Assembly (NCBI GenBank): GCA_003550325.1
Contig: QKWP01000036.1
Coordinates: forward strand, 617,286 to 681,285
Source: Gigaspora rosea
Lineage: Eukaryota; Glomeromycota; Glomeromycetes; Diversisporales; Gigasporaceae
Length of the DNA: 64,000 nt
Direction of reading: 5' to 3'
This document shows, piece after piece, positions 48,587 through 59,849 of the stretch; the first letter of the stretch is position 1; each line of letters begins with the position of its first letter. The position numbers were made by a program, and so were the translations under genes. The notes beneath the pieces were generated by a model. It searched no databases and had not been told where the DNA came from. It was given only the letters and a program-made list of their open reading frames with translations.

Positions 48587-48831
48587 TGATCAAATTTGTA
48601 GATCGTTGCACACCCATACAATCACTACAATCACATGAAAAATAACCTGATTGTTGCCCAGTTGAGCGATTTTGCAATGATTTTTTTTAGTGAGCATAGG
48701 TATGGACGAAGAAAGTAACATATTTATATTGAATCTTTCGCCAAACAACGCATTTTAAAATCTTTTACAATCCTTTACAATCAAGCAATCGGTTGATTGT
48801 ATGGGCATGCAGCGATCTACAAATTTGATCA
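48587..48831. repeat. Inverted-repeat (foldback) element
   Basis: TGATCAAATTTGTAGATCGT... (48587-48624) is mirrored at 48794-48831 with about 38-bp arms; both arms include CCCATACAATCA. No clear target duplication. Confidence 0.6.
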
Positions 48832-48834
48832 TTC

Positions 48835-49015
48835 GAGCTGACGTAAAGTCAACAGATCGAAAAGATGCTAAGCATGGTGATGCGCATCGTGGAACCATCA
48901 ACCAGAACTAGTCCGGTCCAAACAATCATTCAAGTTGACTGCAAAGTCAACAGATCGAAAAGGGAGCTAAGCAGGGAGGCCCCGGCATGGCGACAATCAC
49001 AGGAAAACCAAGATG
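48835..49015 (+). repeat. Two tandem relatives of a 5.3-5.4 kb segment
   Basis: AAAGTCAACAGATCGAAAAG occurs at about 48846 and 48942. It matches, inverted, the segment around 5380-5430 (and its duplicate near 7790), where GCTAAGCAGGAGCATGCGCC is shared in reverse complement. Confidence 0.55.
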
Positions 49016-50904
49016 CCAGGCGAGAAAAAAAACGGTTCAATCACCATCCAATTTCGCGGGGGGAGATAAGTTATTAATCAATTGCCTAATTGGGACGTTT
49101 CACATGAAAACTAATATAACAAAGATTTATTATAGGTATAAAACGCACGGACATTAAGATGGACTATGGCGGCCCCAGAAAGGAAGCAAATTCGCAACTT
49201 AAAGGCCACTGAATATGAGAGTATAATCGAATGGATCCCTTTTAATAGATTATATAACATCCAAATGATTAATATAGATGATTTTAATTCAACATATGCA
49301 GCAATTAGAGAACAAGGAATATGAAATATATGGAATAAATCAAAATGCAACTACAAAAGAATATATGATAGTATATGATAAACTTATTTTAAAAGGCAAC
49401 TTAGTAATGGAAAATGCGAACATTGCAGCAAAAATAATACTTCCATAGTGAGGTGCCAAACTTGTGACCCTCAAAAAACAACAAAAGAATGGACAAGTAG
49501 AAATAAAGATATTGATGTTTATATAAAGAAATTCAATTTAAAGCAACTGAATATGGGGTTGTAGTCGAATGGATTCCATTTAATAGATTAGTTAACATTC
49601 AAAAAACTAGTGAAAGTGAATCCGGTTCAGCATTTTTGGCAACATGGCTAGATGGTATACAAATAGTTTCATGTGAATCTAGAAAAATATACATGGTCAC
49701 ATATGCCGTCTTCTATAGTTGTCTTAAAACGTTACCTAGCTCACAAAATTTGTTATGTTTTTTAAAAAAATTTGAAGATCATGCGCAATTAAAGTATAAA
49801 GTGTATGGAATGACTCAAAATACAAATATATGATAGTATTTGATGAATTTTATTCTAAAAGACATCAGCATAATGGACTATGCAGAAGTTGTTACTGAGC
49901 AAACACCTCAACAGCATGGTACCAAACATGTAACGCTCAAAAAACAGTTCAAGGATGGACTAATGGAAATGAACAAATTGATGAATACATTAAAGAATTT
50001 CAACTTAAAGCTACTGAATATGATAATGTGATCAAATGAATTCCATTTAAAAGATTTGACCAAATAATTAATAAATATGAATTTGGTTCAATATTTTTTT
50101 TTGCAAAATGGCTGATAGTATATGAACAATTTTAGATAACACACTGTCACATACATTGTTATATAGAGTTAATCTTAAAACGTTACCTAGTTTGTGGAAT
50201 TTGTTAGCTTTTTTTTAAAAAATTTTAAAGGTTATGTGCAACTAATGGATAAAGAATATAAAGTGTTAGGAAATAACTCAAAATATGACTACTAATGAAT
50301 ATATGCTAGTATATGATGAATTTAATTTTAAAAGAAATCATTTAAATAGAAATGTGAAACTTGCTACAGATATAATACTTCAAAGGCTTGTGTCAAGCTT
50401 GTGATCTTCAAACAATAGGATGGAACAGTGAAAATGAAGAAATTGATGATTGCATTAAAGAATTTTAGCTTAAAGCCACTAAATATGAAGATGCAATCGA
50501 ATAGAATTCTTTTAATAAATTAAATAAAGTCAAAATGATTAGTAAAGAAGGTTTGAATTCAGAAGCATTAGCAATTTGGTTAGAAGGCATAAAAACATAA
50601 AAATAGTTAAAGATATACTTGCACAATTGCACAGAGTAGACCTTAAAACATTACCTAATTCCCAGAATTTGCAAGATTTTTTTAAAAGAGTTTAAAGATT
50701 ATATGCAGTCAAAGAATATATATATATATATATATAATATATAGGATAACTCAAAACTTGACCACAAATGAATATATGATAGATTGATAAATTTTATTCT
50801 GAAAGAAATATAAAGTACAGAAAATATAGAAATTGTAACTGATATAAATACTTTATCAGAGTGGTGCCAAACATGACATGTGATCTATAGACAATAAATT
50901 AGTG

Positions 50905-51801
50905 GGATTCCAGAAATTACGAAATTTTTGGGTTGGTAGGTGGGGTCGCCAAAATATCAGGTTATAATTCTGGTCAAAATTTTATAATTTTGGCCAAAAG
51001 TATAAAATTATAAAATTATTAATAACTTTTGATCTACTGGGCCAATTTAGATGATTTAACTGCCAAAATGGTCATCTTGCTAAGACGATTCTAACAAGAC
51101 CAAAATTGTTAAAATCTAATCACAGGATCCCAGAATCATTCAACTTTTGGTAATTTTAATAGTGATTTTTTAGAATCACTAAATAAATTTTTTAACATTG
51201 AATAATTTTTGATCTACTAGTCCATTATAGATAATTTAACTACCAGAATGTTCATCTCAGTAAGATGATTCTAACAAGCCCAATATCGCTAAATTCCAAT
51301 CACAAGATTTCAAGATTGATAAAGATTTGTATTGTTATTAACAATACAAATTTTTATCTTCTTGGAAACTAGTAATTGGAATTTAGCAATTTTGGGCTTA
51401 TTAGAATTGTCTCACTGAGATAAATATTTTGGTAGTTAAACCATCCAAAATGGGCCAGTAGATCAAAAGTTATTCAATGTTAATTTACTTAGTGATTCTA
51501 AAAATTATTATTAAAATTACACAAAAATTGAACAATCTTGGGATTCTGTAATTAGATTTTAATGATTTTGGGCTTGTTAGAATCGTCTCATCAAGATGAG
51601 CATTTTGGTAGTTAAATCATACATAATGGGCTAATGAGTGGCTAGTGTAGCAAAAGTTATTATTTATTCCAAAAATTGGATATATGAATAATTTTTAAAA
51701 AATATAAAATTTGATTGGCTAATAGAGTATCAGGTGTGGGTAGGTAGAGGTAAAATTTTGAAATTTATTAGTAACAAAAAACTACATAATTTCTGGAAGC
51801 C
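50905..51801. mobile_element. Foldback element interrupting the kinase pseudogene array
   Basis: Ends GGATTCCAGAAATTACG and inverted GGCTTCCAGAAATTATG. The whole 897 bp is palindromic about 51339 (TATTGTTA-T-TAACAATA), with two units per arm. Units carry CTACTGGGCCAATTTAGATG and GACGATTCTAACAAG-type text. Kinase-unit sequence resumes directly on the right (GATAATTGTATTGAAGAATA). No clear target duplication. Confidence 0.7.
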
Positions 51802-51957
51802 CTCTTAGATAATTGTATTGAAGAATATGAAGGTATAATTGAATGAATTCCTTTTTACAGATTAGATAATATTAAAATTATCAGTAAAGGGATTTGGTAC
51901 AGTATTTTTAGCAACTTGGTTAGATTGTAAAAGAAATACCATATGTGTCTGAAATTA

Positions 51958-52170
51958 AGCTACCTTTTTTGAGGATGTCTAAAGTGGAAGCAACTCATAT
52001 TTAATAATTTTTCAATTAACTTTAGGGTTAAGATCATTCTATATTGAAGTTAGATTAGGTTTACTTAGTAAAATTTAGACTTTTATATATAGCAGCTACT
52101 AATGAATTTTTTAAGATTTTTAAAAAATCTAAGGGTAGCTTATTTTAGGTAGTAGCTTATTTTGGACATA
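51958..52170. mobile_element. AAATAAGCTAC-family MITE, second copy (candidate)
   Basis: Breaks a kinase pseudogene unit between its LATWLD and LKTLPSS equivalents, which lie about 300 bp apart here versus about 80 bp in a sister unit. Contains AGTAGCTTATTTT repeats and is homologous, inverted, to 33684-33773. Confidence 0.45.
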
Positions 52171-52339
52171 TATGATAACTTAAACAGCTTATATCATTTA
52201 TAGTCGCACTTAAAAATTGCTTGAATCACAAAAAATTTTTTAAAGAGAATTTAAAAATTATATAAAACTTAGATTAGTGTGTAGAGAACTTGAAGTATAT
52301 GGATTAACTTGAAATATAAATAATGAATATTGTCAGCAT

Positions 52340-53436
52340 CATATGAGAGAGCTTGTTACTTTTATGCTAAATTTAACTCTAATAGTTGATGTTAAAAAGT
52401 TACAGGATTTAGGCAGTAATTTATAGGATATAAATATTTATAATTTATTAGGCATTTATTTAAAAAGAATATATATTTATTTAAGAATAGTTATAGAGAG
52501 CATATATTATTATCATTAACAAGAGATAAGGCAAACTCTTTATATATATTCTTATTTCTTATAATGCCTATTCTAAGATTATAAAATCTATACTACTAAT
52601 TTGATTTTACATGCTTTCTTATAGGCAACTCCTTCTATCAAGTTTATACAAGCGCATAAACACAACTAGAAAAAATTCACATAGTTAAGCTACTGAAAAT
52701 ACATAATAATGTCTAATATGAGAAAGTTATAATTAATATAGCTATACAATACAATTATGAAAGGTATGTGACAACTTAAAGAATTATACAAATACAGAAA
52801 TGAGAGACAAAAGAAAATTATTCATTATATTATCCTTTCTTAAAGAGTGAGTTCCTGTGAGCCTAAATAAAATCTTAATAAAAAAAGGAAAACAAGAGAA
52901 AGATTACTCAACCAAATAAAATAATAATATTATTCTAATTTATAATACAAATTTTAAATGTGAGTCTTTGTATTGCAATCACTATCTATTTATTAGTATC
53001 TCTGTGCATTGCCAATCTACAAATGTTCCTCACAATCTCAACTATGAAACAAATTAAAACCTAAAGAAATTTTATTTTATTAAGACAAATTTACTATGCT
53101 CACTTATTCAGCTAATCTTTCATTAGGATTGTATTACTATAGTTATCTTGGAACTTAGTTGTTTTTTTTATATTTAATATGTTCAAAGATGGATAGTAAG
53201 ATTGTGGCCAAGGCTGAAGATGAAGTTGAACACAAAAGTAAGAAGATATGGTGTTAATATCCATTCCATACAATTGGCACCATATGTCACCATTGTACAA
53301 GAAAGCTTGTTACTTTTATACCAAGTTTAACTCCATGGTTGATGTTAGAAAATTATGCAGTAATTTATGGAATATAGATATTTATAATTTATTAGGTATT
53401 TATTTAAAAAGAATATATATTTATTTAAGAATAGTT
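52340..53436 (+). repeat. Pair of 150-bp direct repeats
   Basis: 52340-52497 and 53291-53436 share GAGCTTGTTACTTTTAT, GTAATTTATRGRATATARAT and TTTAAAAAGAATATATATTT. The 0.8 kb between them is AT-rich with no recognisable gene. The second copy is cut by the retroposon at 53437 and resumes at 54509. Confidence 0.65.
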
Positions 53437-54508
53437 CAAATATTGAATCGAACTCTTTCCCTCGGTCACTTGTCCAAATTTTCAAATAAAAGAAAAACAA
53501 AAATTTTTTTAGTAAAAGACGAAGCAACTATAGTACTGGTTTTTATAAAGGTCAACCTTTCGCTTCTTTTCTGTTCTGTTCTTTGGAGACTCCTTTATAT
53601 ATTCGGCACGCAAGCCAGAAGTGTCAGTTGTGCAAGATAACTGGCAGTGGGTGCCCTTGGTACAAGAAATTCTAGTTAAAGTTTTTCTTTCGTCGACGAA
53701 GGTGCTGTAGTTGGCTAGGCGGTAAACTAAAAAATGAGGTTTTCAATACTTTCGTTACTGTTATTTAGCGACAAAATCATAAAGACCATATCCACAATAT
53801 CATATTCTCGCTTGGAATCTTTTTTTCTAGAATTTTGGACGAAAAGTGGGAAAACCGGTGTACCCCTCCAAAAGATCAGCATTGTTGTTCCTATCCTAAT
53901 CAGGAAGAAGGCATGCAAGTGGATAAACAGAAACAGATGCGTAATGAGACGTGGCATAGTGGAGTAGGCAGATCTGCAGAAACCAAATTCTAGAATTTTC
54001 TTCTTATACACATATAATACTTTGGCGAGACATTTTCTTGCGCAGTATTATATAATTTTTATTATTGGGCACAAACGTAAATGTGCTATCATAGCCATTT
54101 ACTTTTTGCTCTCTTTTCCTTTCTTTTCATTTTTGTTTTTGTTACCTTCTTTTTGGTCGTTTAGATATTTTAGTTTTTCCCAATTTTTCTATTCCTTTTA
54201 TTTTCTATATTTGTCTTTTTTCTAGTAGTACCCTGCTACTCGAGAAGTAAGGAGAAAAGGTTTAAAAAGTAGGCGGTTATGATAGGCGGCAAGCTCCATC
54301 TGTGATTCGGATACTCTAAGTCTATTGAGAACTTGGGTTACAATGAGAAAAAGTTTGATATAGCAGGTCACATTTAAGGATCTTTAGGACACCTGGGTGG
54401 GTCGCACTTTAAGTATTAACCTTCTAAAAGCAAGGTATCAAGTTGTACTGGTGTTATATAATTGATGAAAAATAAAGTTGCGGCATGACTACTGAATTAA
54501 AAAAAAAA
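53437..54508 (+). mobile_element. Poly-A retroposon, 1.07 kb, with 15-bp target duplication
   Basis: Flanked by TATTTAAGAATAGTT (53422-53436) and TATTCAAGAATAGTT (54509-54523), one mismatch, and ends in A10. The related repeat at 52340-52497 shows the uninterrupted site. GC content is visibly above its surroundings. No reverse-transcriptase motif could be read; it may be a SINE or a 5'-truncated LINE 3' region. Short ORFs on both strands (for example 53734-53967) have no recognised domain. Confidence 0.7.
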
Positions 54509-54532
54509 TATTCAAGAATAGTTATAGAGAGT

Positions 54533-55230
54533 AGTGTTCCTATAAACCTGAACTGAACTGAACTTAGATCAAGTTCAGGTTCAGGTTCAGGTTCAATATT
54601 GAATCTGAACCTAAACATTTTTTAAAACATGTGCAGGTTTAGTTCAGTATTAAACTTTTAGAGCTAGTTCAGGTTCAGTTCAGATATAGTTTATAAGTTC
54701 ATAAACATGTTTAGGTTCATCTAGCATTCATATGGACTAGTGCCCCTAAGTTTGGGTTCAGGTTTGGTCTGGTTCAGAACAGACTCAAACTCTAAATTTT
54801 ATTTTTTTAAACTTCATACTAAACTCAAATACAATCATAATTTTGGTTCAGGTTGGTCCAAAGTATGCAAACTAGTTTGAACCTAAATATATATATATGC
54901 ATTTTTGGATACTGAACAAGTTTGCTTAGAGTAAGAAGTATTAGTCAATTAGTAAAATTTAGAGAATTATAGCAGGACCCCGAAATATACATAGATAGGT
55001 CAGGTTAATTATAGAGTTACTAAAAAAAGAAAAATCTGCAGAAAAGACTTCAAAAATAAGCAAAAAAATTACTATAAATAGAAAAGATTTGTATAAAAAA
55101 CCTCAAAAATAAGCAAACTCATACCTGACCTATCTATGTATATTTCGGGGTCCTATTATAGCATTTTGTATAATTTTATTAATAAAATTATTAAAAATCT
55201 TACTTTACCTGAAATTTTATTAATTAATCA
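54533..55230 (+). repeat. Dispersed repeat, copy carrying a MITE
   Basis: Inverted relative of 33185-33663. GGTTCAGGTTCAGGTTCAAT-type sequence and later CAATTAGTAAAATTTAGAG are shared, then the homology is split by the MITE at 54974-55154 and resumes with ATTTTGTATAATTTTATTAA. Confidence 0.7.
54974..55154. mobile_element. MITE with 32-bp perfect terminal repeats
   Basis: 181 bp. Ends AGGACCCCGAAATATACATA... and its exact complement ...TATGTATATTTCGGGGTCCT, 32 bp without mismatch. Perfect 8-bp duplication ATTATAGC (54966-54973 and 55155-55162). The empty site in the paralogue is near 33235. Identical arms imply recent mobility. An 8-bp duplication suggests a hAT-type transposase. Confidence 0.9.
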
Positions 55231-55505
55231 TAACTTATTGCACTAAGTAACTTGTTTAGTACCAAAAAATATATTAAATTGGTATATTTTATTTGTTTTT
55301 TTTTTAAAATTTGGTAAAAAGATGCTTAACAGGCCCGGGGCATGTCACTTTACAGAGGTTCAAAATGTTGTGTACTAATAAATCAACACATCGATCATTT
55401 CGATTTTTATATAAAAAATCTGTGTTCATAAAACATTACTCTTATGGTAGAACATATTATATACTATTTTACCAAATATTTTTAAGTTAAAGCCATACCT
55501 GAGAC

Positions 55506-56567
55506 CAGTGTTTAAAATTCAGATCTAAAACTATATGCACAGCGTGCATGAATTAAAAAGGTTTTGAGTGCACAAACAACCAACCTGTTGCACATGTGTG
55601 CATGTAAAAAAATTTTTTTCATGCACATATATTTTTATTACACATGTCCTCATAATATTTGCTGCCAAGAAATATGAATTCACTCTTTAATTATATTAAT
55701 ATTGAAGAAGTAAAATCTATTTAAGTTCAATTTGTAAAAATACTATAATTACCTCTTTGAATCTTAGTAGCAATATAATTTCTGATAAAGGTGCAAAAAT
55801 ATTAGCTGATTTGCTTTGTAAAAATACCTTTTTGACTCATTTAAATCTTAATGGAATCAAATTGGTTTTGAAGGTTTAAATACATTAGTGAAGGTCCTTG
55901 GCAAAAATTTGACTCTTGCCCATTTGGAAATTTATTTTGATTGTTGTATGTGAATATTCTATGATTATATTATTGTAATGGTTTGTTATAGATTATTACT
56001 AAATTTTTGAGACTTTCTTAAATGAATTAATAAAAAAAAATCATTATTCCTACCAAACTAGAATTCATATAATCATACTTATTTTATAATGGCCTCAATT
56101 CAGCATCAACTCCAATAATTAAAATAAAAATGATCTGTAATATCATACTTAGTACTGTATTCCTGTTTTAGCATGACTGTGTCGCACAGCTACCCTAATT
56201 CATTTCTGTCTACTTACAAATATTTACTATCGATTATTCATATATTACTGTATTATTTATAGTAATAGCAATAGTAATTGCTTAAATTAGAAAAGTAGTA
56301 GATTTGCAAATTACAAATTATTATCATTATAACTAATATCATTAATATATATTATTAATATATTTTGTGCATTGAAATTTAAAGTTCTCTTATGCACATA
56401 ATTTTTTGTACATAAAAATTTAAAATTTTTTGTTGCACATAACTTTTTGTGCATTATTTTTATAAAATTTTAGATGCACATTTGTGCACTTAACTTGTTA
56501 AAATTTTATGCACATAAAAATATATATGTGCACATGTGCATCATGTGCATGCCAATTTTAAACACTG
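55506..56567. mobile_element. hAT-like element, 1.06 kb, with TGCACA subterminal words
   Basis: Ends CAGTGTTTAAAATTCAGATC and inverted CAGTGTTTAAAATTGGCATG, perfect 8-bp duplication CCTGAGAC (55498-55505 and 56568-56575). TGCACAT or ATGTGCA words are dense in about 120 bp at the left and 200 bp at the right. The interior carries a leucine-rich-repeat gene fragment. No transposase. Confidence 0.85.
55735..55951 (+). pseudogene. Captured leucine-rich-repeat gene fragment
   Basis: Reads TSLNLSSNIISDKGAKILAD, then LCKNTFLTHLNLNGI, then after a one-base slip IGFEGLNTLVKVLGKN and LTLAHLEI. This is the L.L..N.I...GA..L...L..N..L..L.L pattern of ribonuclease-inhibitor/NLR-type LRRs, about two and a half repeats. 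No start and no flanking exons. It lies wholly inside the hAT-like element, so capture is the simplest explanation. Confidence 0.7.
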
Positions 56568-56575
56568 CCTGAGAC

Positions 56576-57170
56576 CTATATTTATTCAACCAAAACATTA
56601 AATCTTGAAACTTTCATAGTTCGAAGAAGATCTTCAATTGAAGTTAAAGTATTTCAACCTCTAATATACTTAAGTGACTGTTATTTTTCCAATGCAGCTA
56701 TTTACTAACGACCAACTAACAAGTCCATTTCAAGTTCCATTTCAAGTGCCTTAACTGCTAAGTAGTTTTAATAGTTATAGCTAAGACTTTTATTTATTGA
56801 GCTAAATATGCTTGTTTTTTATTCTTTAGTAGTTTGAAGATTTTAGCTTGAAGCTAAAGTACTCTACTCTCGTAATCTTACCCATAGTATGGTCTAACCA
56901 AATGTAGGTAAGTTTTAGTCATCAAAATTACTCGGCCAACATACTGGCTTTTGACAAATAGTTGCTAACAACTTTCTTTCTGGTATGCTGACAGTATAAA
57001 CTAAATGTATGGTAAAAGGTGGGCTTCAAATGCCATGCAACAGCCAAAACTGACAAAAAAAACAAATTGGTAGCAAAAATGATATTAGTAAATAGAATGA
57101 ATACAAAAGCATTAAATGCTAGTGGCAATTGAACTTACCTAATTATTTGAGATTCATAACAACACCACGC
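56576..57170. other. AT-rich spacer
   Basis: No gene or repeat recognised. Confidence 0.4.
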
Positions 57171-57174
57171 TGAC

Positions 57175-57560
57175 TCTAAATATTTGAGAAACTTAAAAGT
57201 ATATGGGCTAACTCAGACACGGCTGTTAATGGACATAAGTTAGTATTTGATAAATTTCATTTCAAAAGAAGTTATGAGAGTTTCGAGAATGGAAAATGTG
57301 CACATCAAAATAACCAAAACAGCTTAAGAATGGATAAATGGAAATAAGATTGATGATCGCATTAAAAGATTTTAACTTACATCTACACTATGAGAATATT
57401 GTTGGGTAAATCCTTTTTAATAGATTAAATAACGTCCAAAAGAATGGAGATGAATTTTTAGCAACCTAGTTAGATAGCATACGAATAATTTCTGAGAACG
57501 AATACAAGAAATACATCTTACCTCACACATCACCACATATAATTAACCTTAAACATAAAC
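57175..57560 (+). pseudogene. Decayed kinase N-terminal unit
   Basis: Scattered frames match the array at 49.2-52.3 kb: LKVYGLTQT, LVFDKFHFKRSYESFENGKC, then a stop-broken IDD.IK.F and FLATWLD equivalent (TTTTTAGCAACCTAGTTAGA). Probably an outlying member of the same array. Confidence 0.6.
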
Positions 57561-58687
57561 TAGTTGAAAGAGTTAAGATCTTTATTTTTTAGAATGGGTC
57601 AATAAAAATGGGTCAGGAGAGTATTTTATCTTGTCTAATTTATGAATCCTCGTAGTCAGTTATTTGTTCAAATGTTATAATCTTCTACATCTTTATATTT
57701 CGATTTTTGAGATAGAAAGATGGACAAGTCAAGTATCATATACATGCACATTAAATACTTGCATCTTATTTATCTCGAGAGCATTCAGAAATTTACTCTG
57801 AGTTTCGTATTAGCTTTGTTTGTATTTTACGTTCAGAATACCAAAATTTGGTCCTAATTCTTAATTGGCATCATGTACTATTAGAACTTAATTCAAATAT
57901 GATTTTATAATTAACATTAACATTAATAAAACCCATTTTCATTGTAAAAACTTATAATATTTAATTAAATCTTTATTAATAACAAATAAATAATCAACAT
58001 TAATGCGTAATAAGTTATTTGTCTGATTTACATAGTTATAAAAAACCTGACTCAACCTAATTGATTGAGTTGTGAAAAAACAAAATCTAGTGAATTGTTC
58101 GTTCAAACTTACTATTGCTAGAGTCGAAACTTTGACCTTCAACCTGAATCTAAAATAGTGTACTAAACTGAAGTACTAATTTTGTCAAAAATAAATAGAT
58201 AAATAGATCAAAATAATTGGCATATACGTATCAAAAATATTCAGTAGAAGCTTACAATATGATAGACAAAAGTAGGAAACAGCTTGCAGATTAAATAAAT
58301 AATTAATATAGGTTAAAATTATCTGAAAAAATTACCTAGTAAACTTACTAAATGACAAACAGAATTGAATTATTAGCTGAATTATTTGCAGACTTGAATA
58401 AATAACCAATCAAAAGCGAAGCATACAACTACGATAATGCACAGAACCAACTGTTTCCGATAAAATACTATATATATAAATTTTTACTATCAATGCTACA
58501 AATACTTTGACGCAGAATATAAAATGTACTGAATAAGAATTGAGTAGCGTAGTCCATTTCAATAAATATCAGTATAAAAACGAAGCCAAATTAAATGTAC
58601 AATATATTTATCTTATTGGACAAAATATTCATGTGGATCTTTGCCGAATCAAACAGGAAACACATTGTATCACATATATCTTAGACC
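57561..58687. other. Gene-free stretch
   Basis: Nothing recognised; the short ORF on the minus strand (57939-58142) is not convincing. Confidence 0.4.
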
Positions 58688-58968
58688 TACTATTTGAATT
58701 AGGGTGCAGAGAAAAAAGCATAGTTGATTTCGAAAATTTTGAAGGCTATAAAAACAGTGTTCTACAATTGGTGCTTAAGTCAAAATTAGTCTATGTAATT
58801 AGTATCTGGTATGATACACTTTTGGCAAATAGGTTCCATTTGCTGAAAGTGTTTATCATACTAATTATATATACTAATTTTGGCTTAAGCACCAATTGTA
58901 AGACACCATTTTTATAGCCTTCAAAATTTTTGAAATCAACCAGGCTTTTTCTCCGCATCCTAATTTGA
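58688..58968. repeat. Foldback hairpin with 125-bp arms
   Basis: 58691-58813 (from ATTTGAATTAGGGTGCAGAG) is complementary to 58846-58966 (ending CATCCTAATTTGAATAG), with roughly 85-90% match and a loop of about 30 bp. Both arms contain GGTGCTTAAG and TTTTGAAGGCTATAAAAA. An ORF across it is incidental. Confidence 0.75.
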
Positions 58969-59541
58969 ATAGTGCCGTCTTCTTATTATTACTTCTATCA
59001 TAACACCAAATTTTCAAGGCTTCACGGTATAATTACAAAATAAGGCACATAATATACATGGTTGTTAGTATAAAGAATAATGATAAAACAAATGTGATGA
59101 CAGATTAAAAACTAAAAACATGCCTATATCATCCGATGTATTATGCATTGTCAAAAATCAACAAAGTTGAAAATTAGAAAGAATATATAATCGTGGTTAT
59201 CAAAAAGGTGATTAGGTAAAAAGAATGAACATAAGATGCTAAATACAGGTACAAGCTTGCCAAGACGTATAATTCTGATAAAACATGAAAGTCAGAATCA
59301 GATGATCGATAAAAGATTCCAATATGATTATTTGTAAGTGAATAACCAGAATAGGTAAAAATTATGCTTAGAAATGTCGACCTAAGATCTTGAACATGAA
59401 AAAGCTAAAGCTGTTGCCGCTAAGACCACTGATGATAATAGAGTAAGGCTGCTAATAATAGAAAAACGTTAATCTTAAGGCAATGATGCTTGATGGAATT
59501 GAACAGTTGGACAGATCAGAAATAATGAGAGCGATCTTTGC
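58969..59541. other. Gene-free stretch
   Basis: No gene recognised. A few phrases around 59150-59290 loosely recall Sel1 repeats but not enough to call. Confidence 0.4.
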
Positions 59542-59549
59542 TGAAATTG

Positions 59550-59841
59550 GAGATCGTCTAAAGCCATGTACTCACGTTACATTTTTGTGTAAATCAACCA
59601 AACAGAGTTGCAAAATTTTGTTTCTACAGATCAGCCCGAAGAAGTCAAAAAACAAAAAAATGCAAGAACATAAAAACGGCATTCTAAACCTATCTTGGGC
59701 CATTAATAAAAAATATTGGGAAGGTAGTTTTACCTATATTGGTTTTAGTCCTAACCCTGACCCTAATGCCAAATAGTCTCTAATATGAATTTTACCTAAA
59801 TTTTTAAAAAATCACGTGGGTACATGGCTTTAGCCATCCTC
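59550..59841. mobile_element. CTAAAGCC-family MITE, copy 1 (292 bp)
   Basis: Ends GAGATCGTCTAAAGCCATGT and inverted GAGGATGGCTAAAGCCATGT, flanked by TGAAATTG (59542-59549) and TAAAATTG (59842-59849). Homologous inside to 61543-61822, sharing a CCTATCTTGGGCCATTAA phrase. Confidence 0.7.
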
Positions 59842-59849
59842 TAAAATTG

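Larger units (their letters stand above)
49195..52345 (+). pseudogene. Tandem array of decayed kinase N-terminal units
   Basis: At least five units resemble the N terminus of Glomeromycotina TKL kinases: a Cys-pair segment (GKCEHCSKNNTS...CQTCDPQ, split here), then WTS.N..ID..IKEF.LKATEYE, then IEWIPFNRL, then FLATWLDGI, LKTLPSSQN and a VYG.TQN phrase. The landmark ACTGAATATG or its variant lies at 49207, 49547, 50010, 50477 and about 51826. Spacing is about 465 bp in the later units once the 897-bp insert is removed. All copies carry frameshifts or stops and none reaches a catalytic loop. The best-preserved copy is 49395-49830. Insertions: foldback at 50905-51801, MITE at about 51958-52170. 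Confidence 0.75.

Noticed and set aside
53734-53967. ORFs on both strands of the retroposon
   Set aside because: No domain recognised, and overlapping opposite-strand ORFs are expected in this less AT-rich insert.
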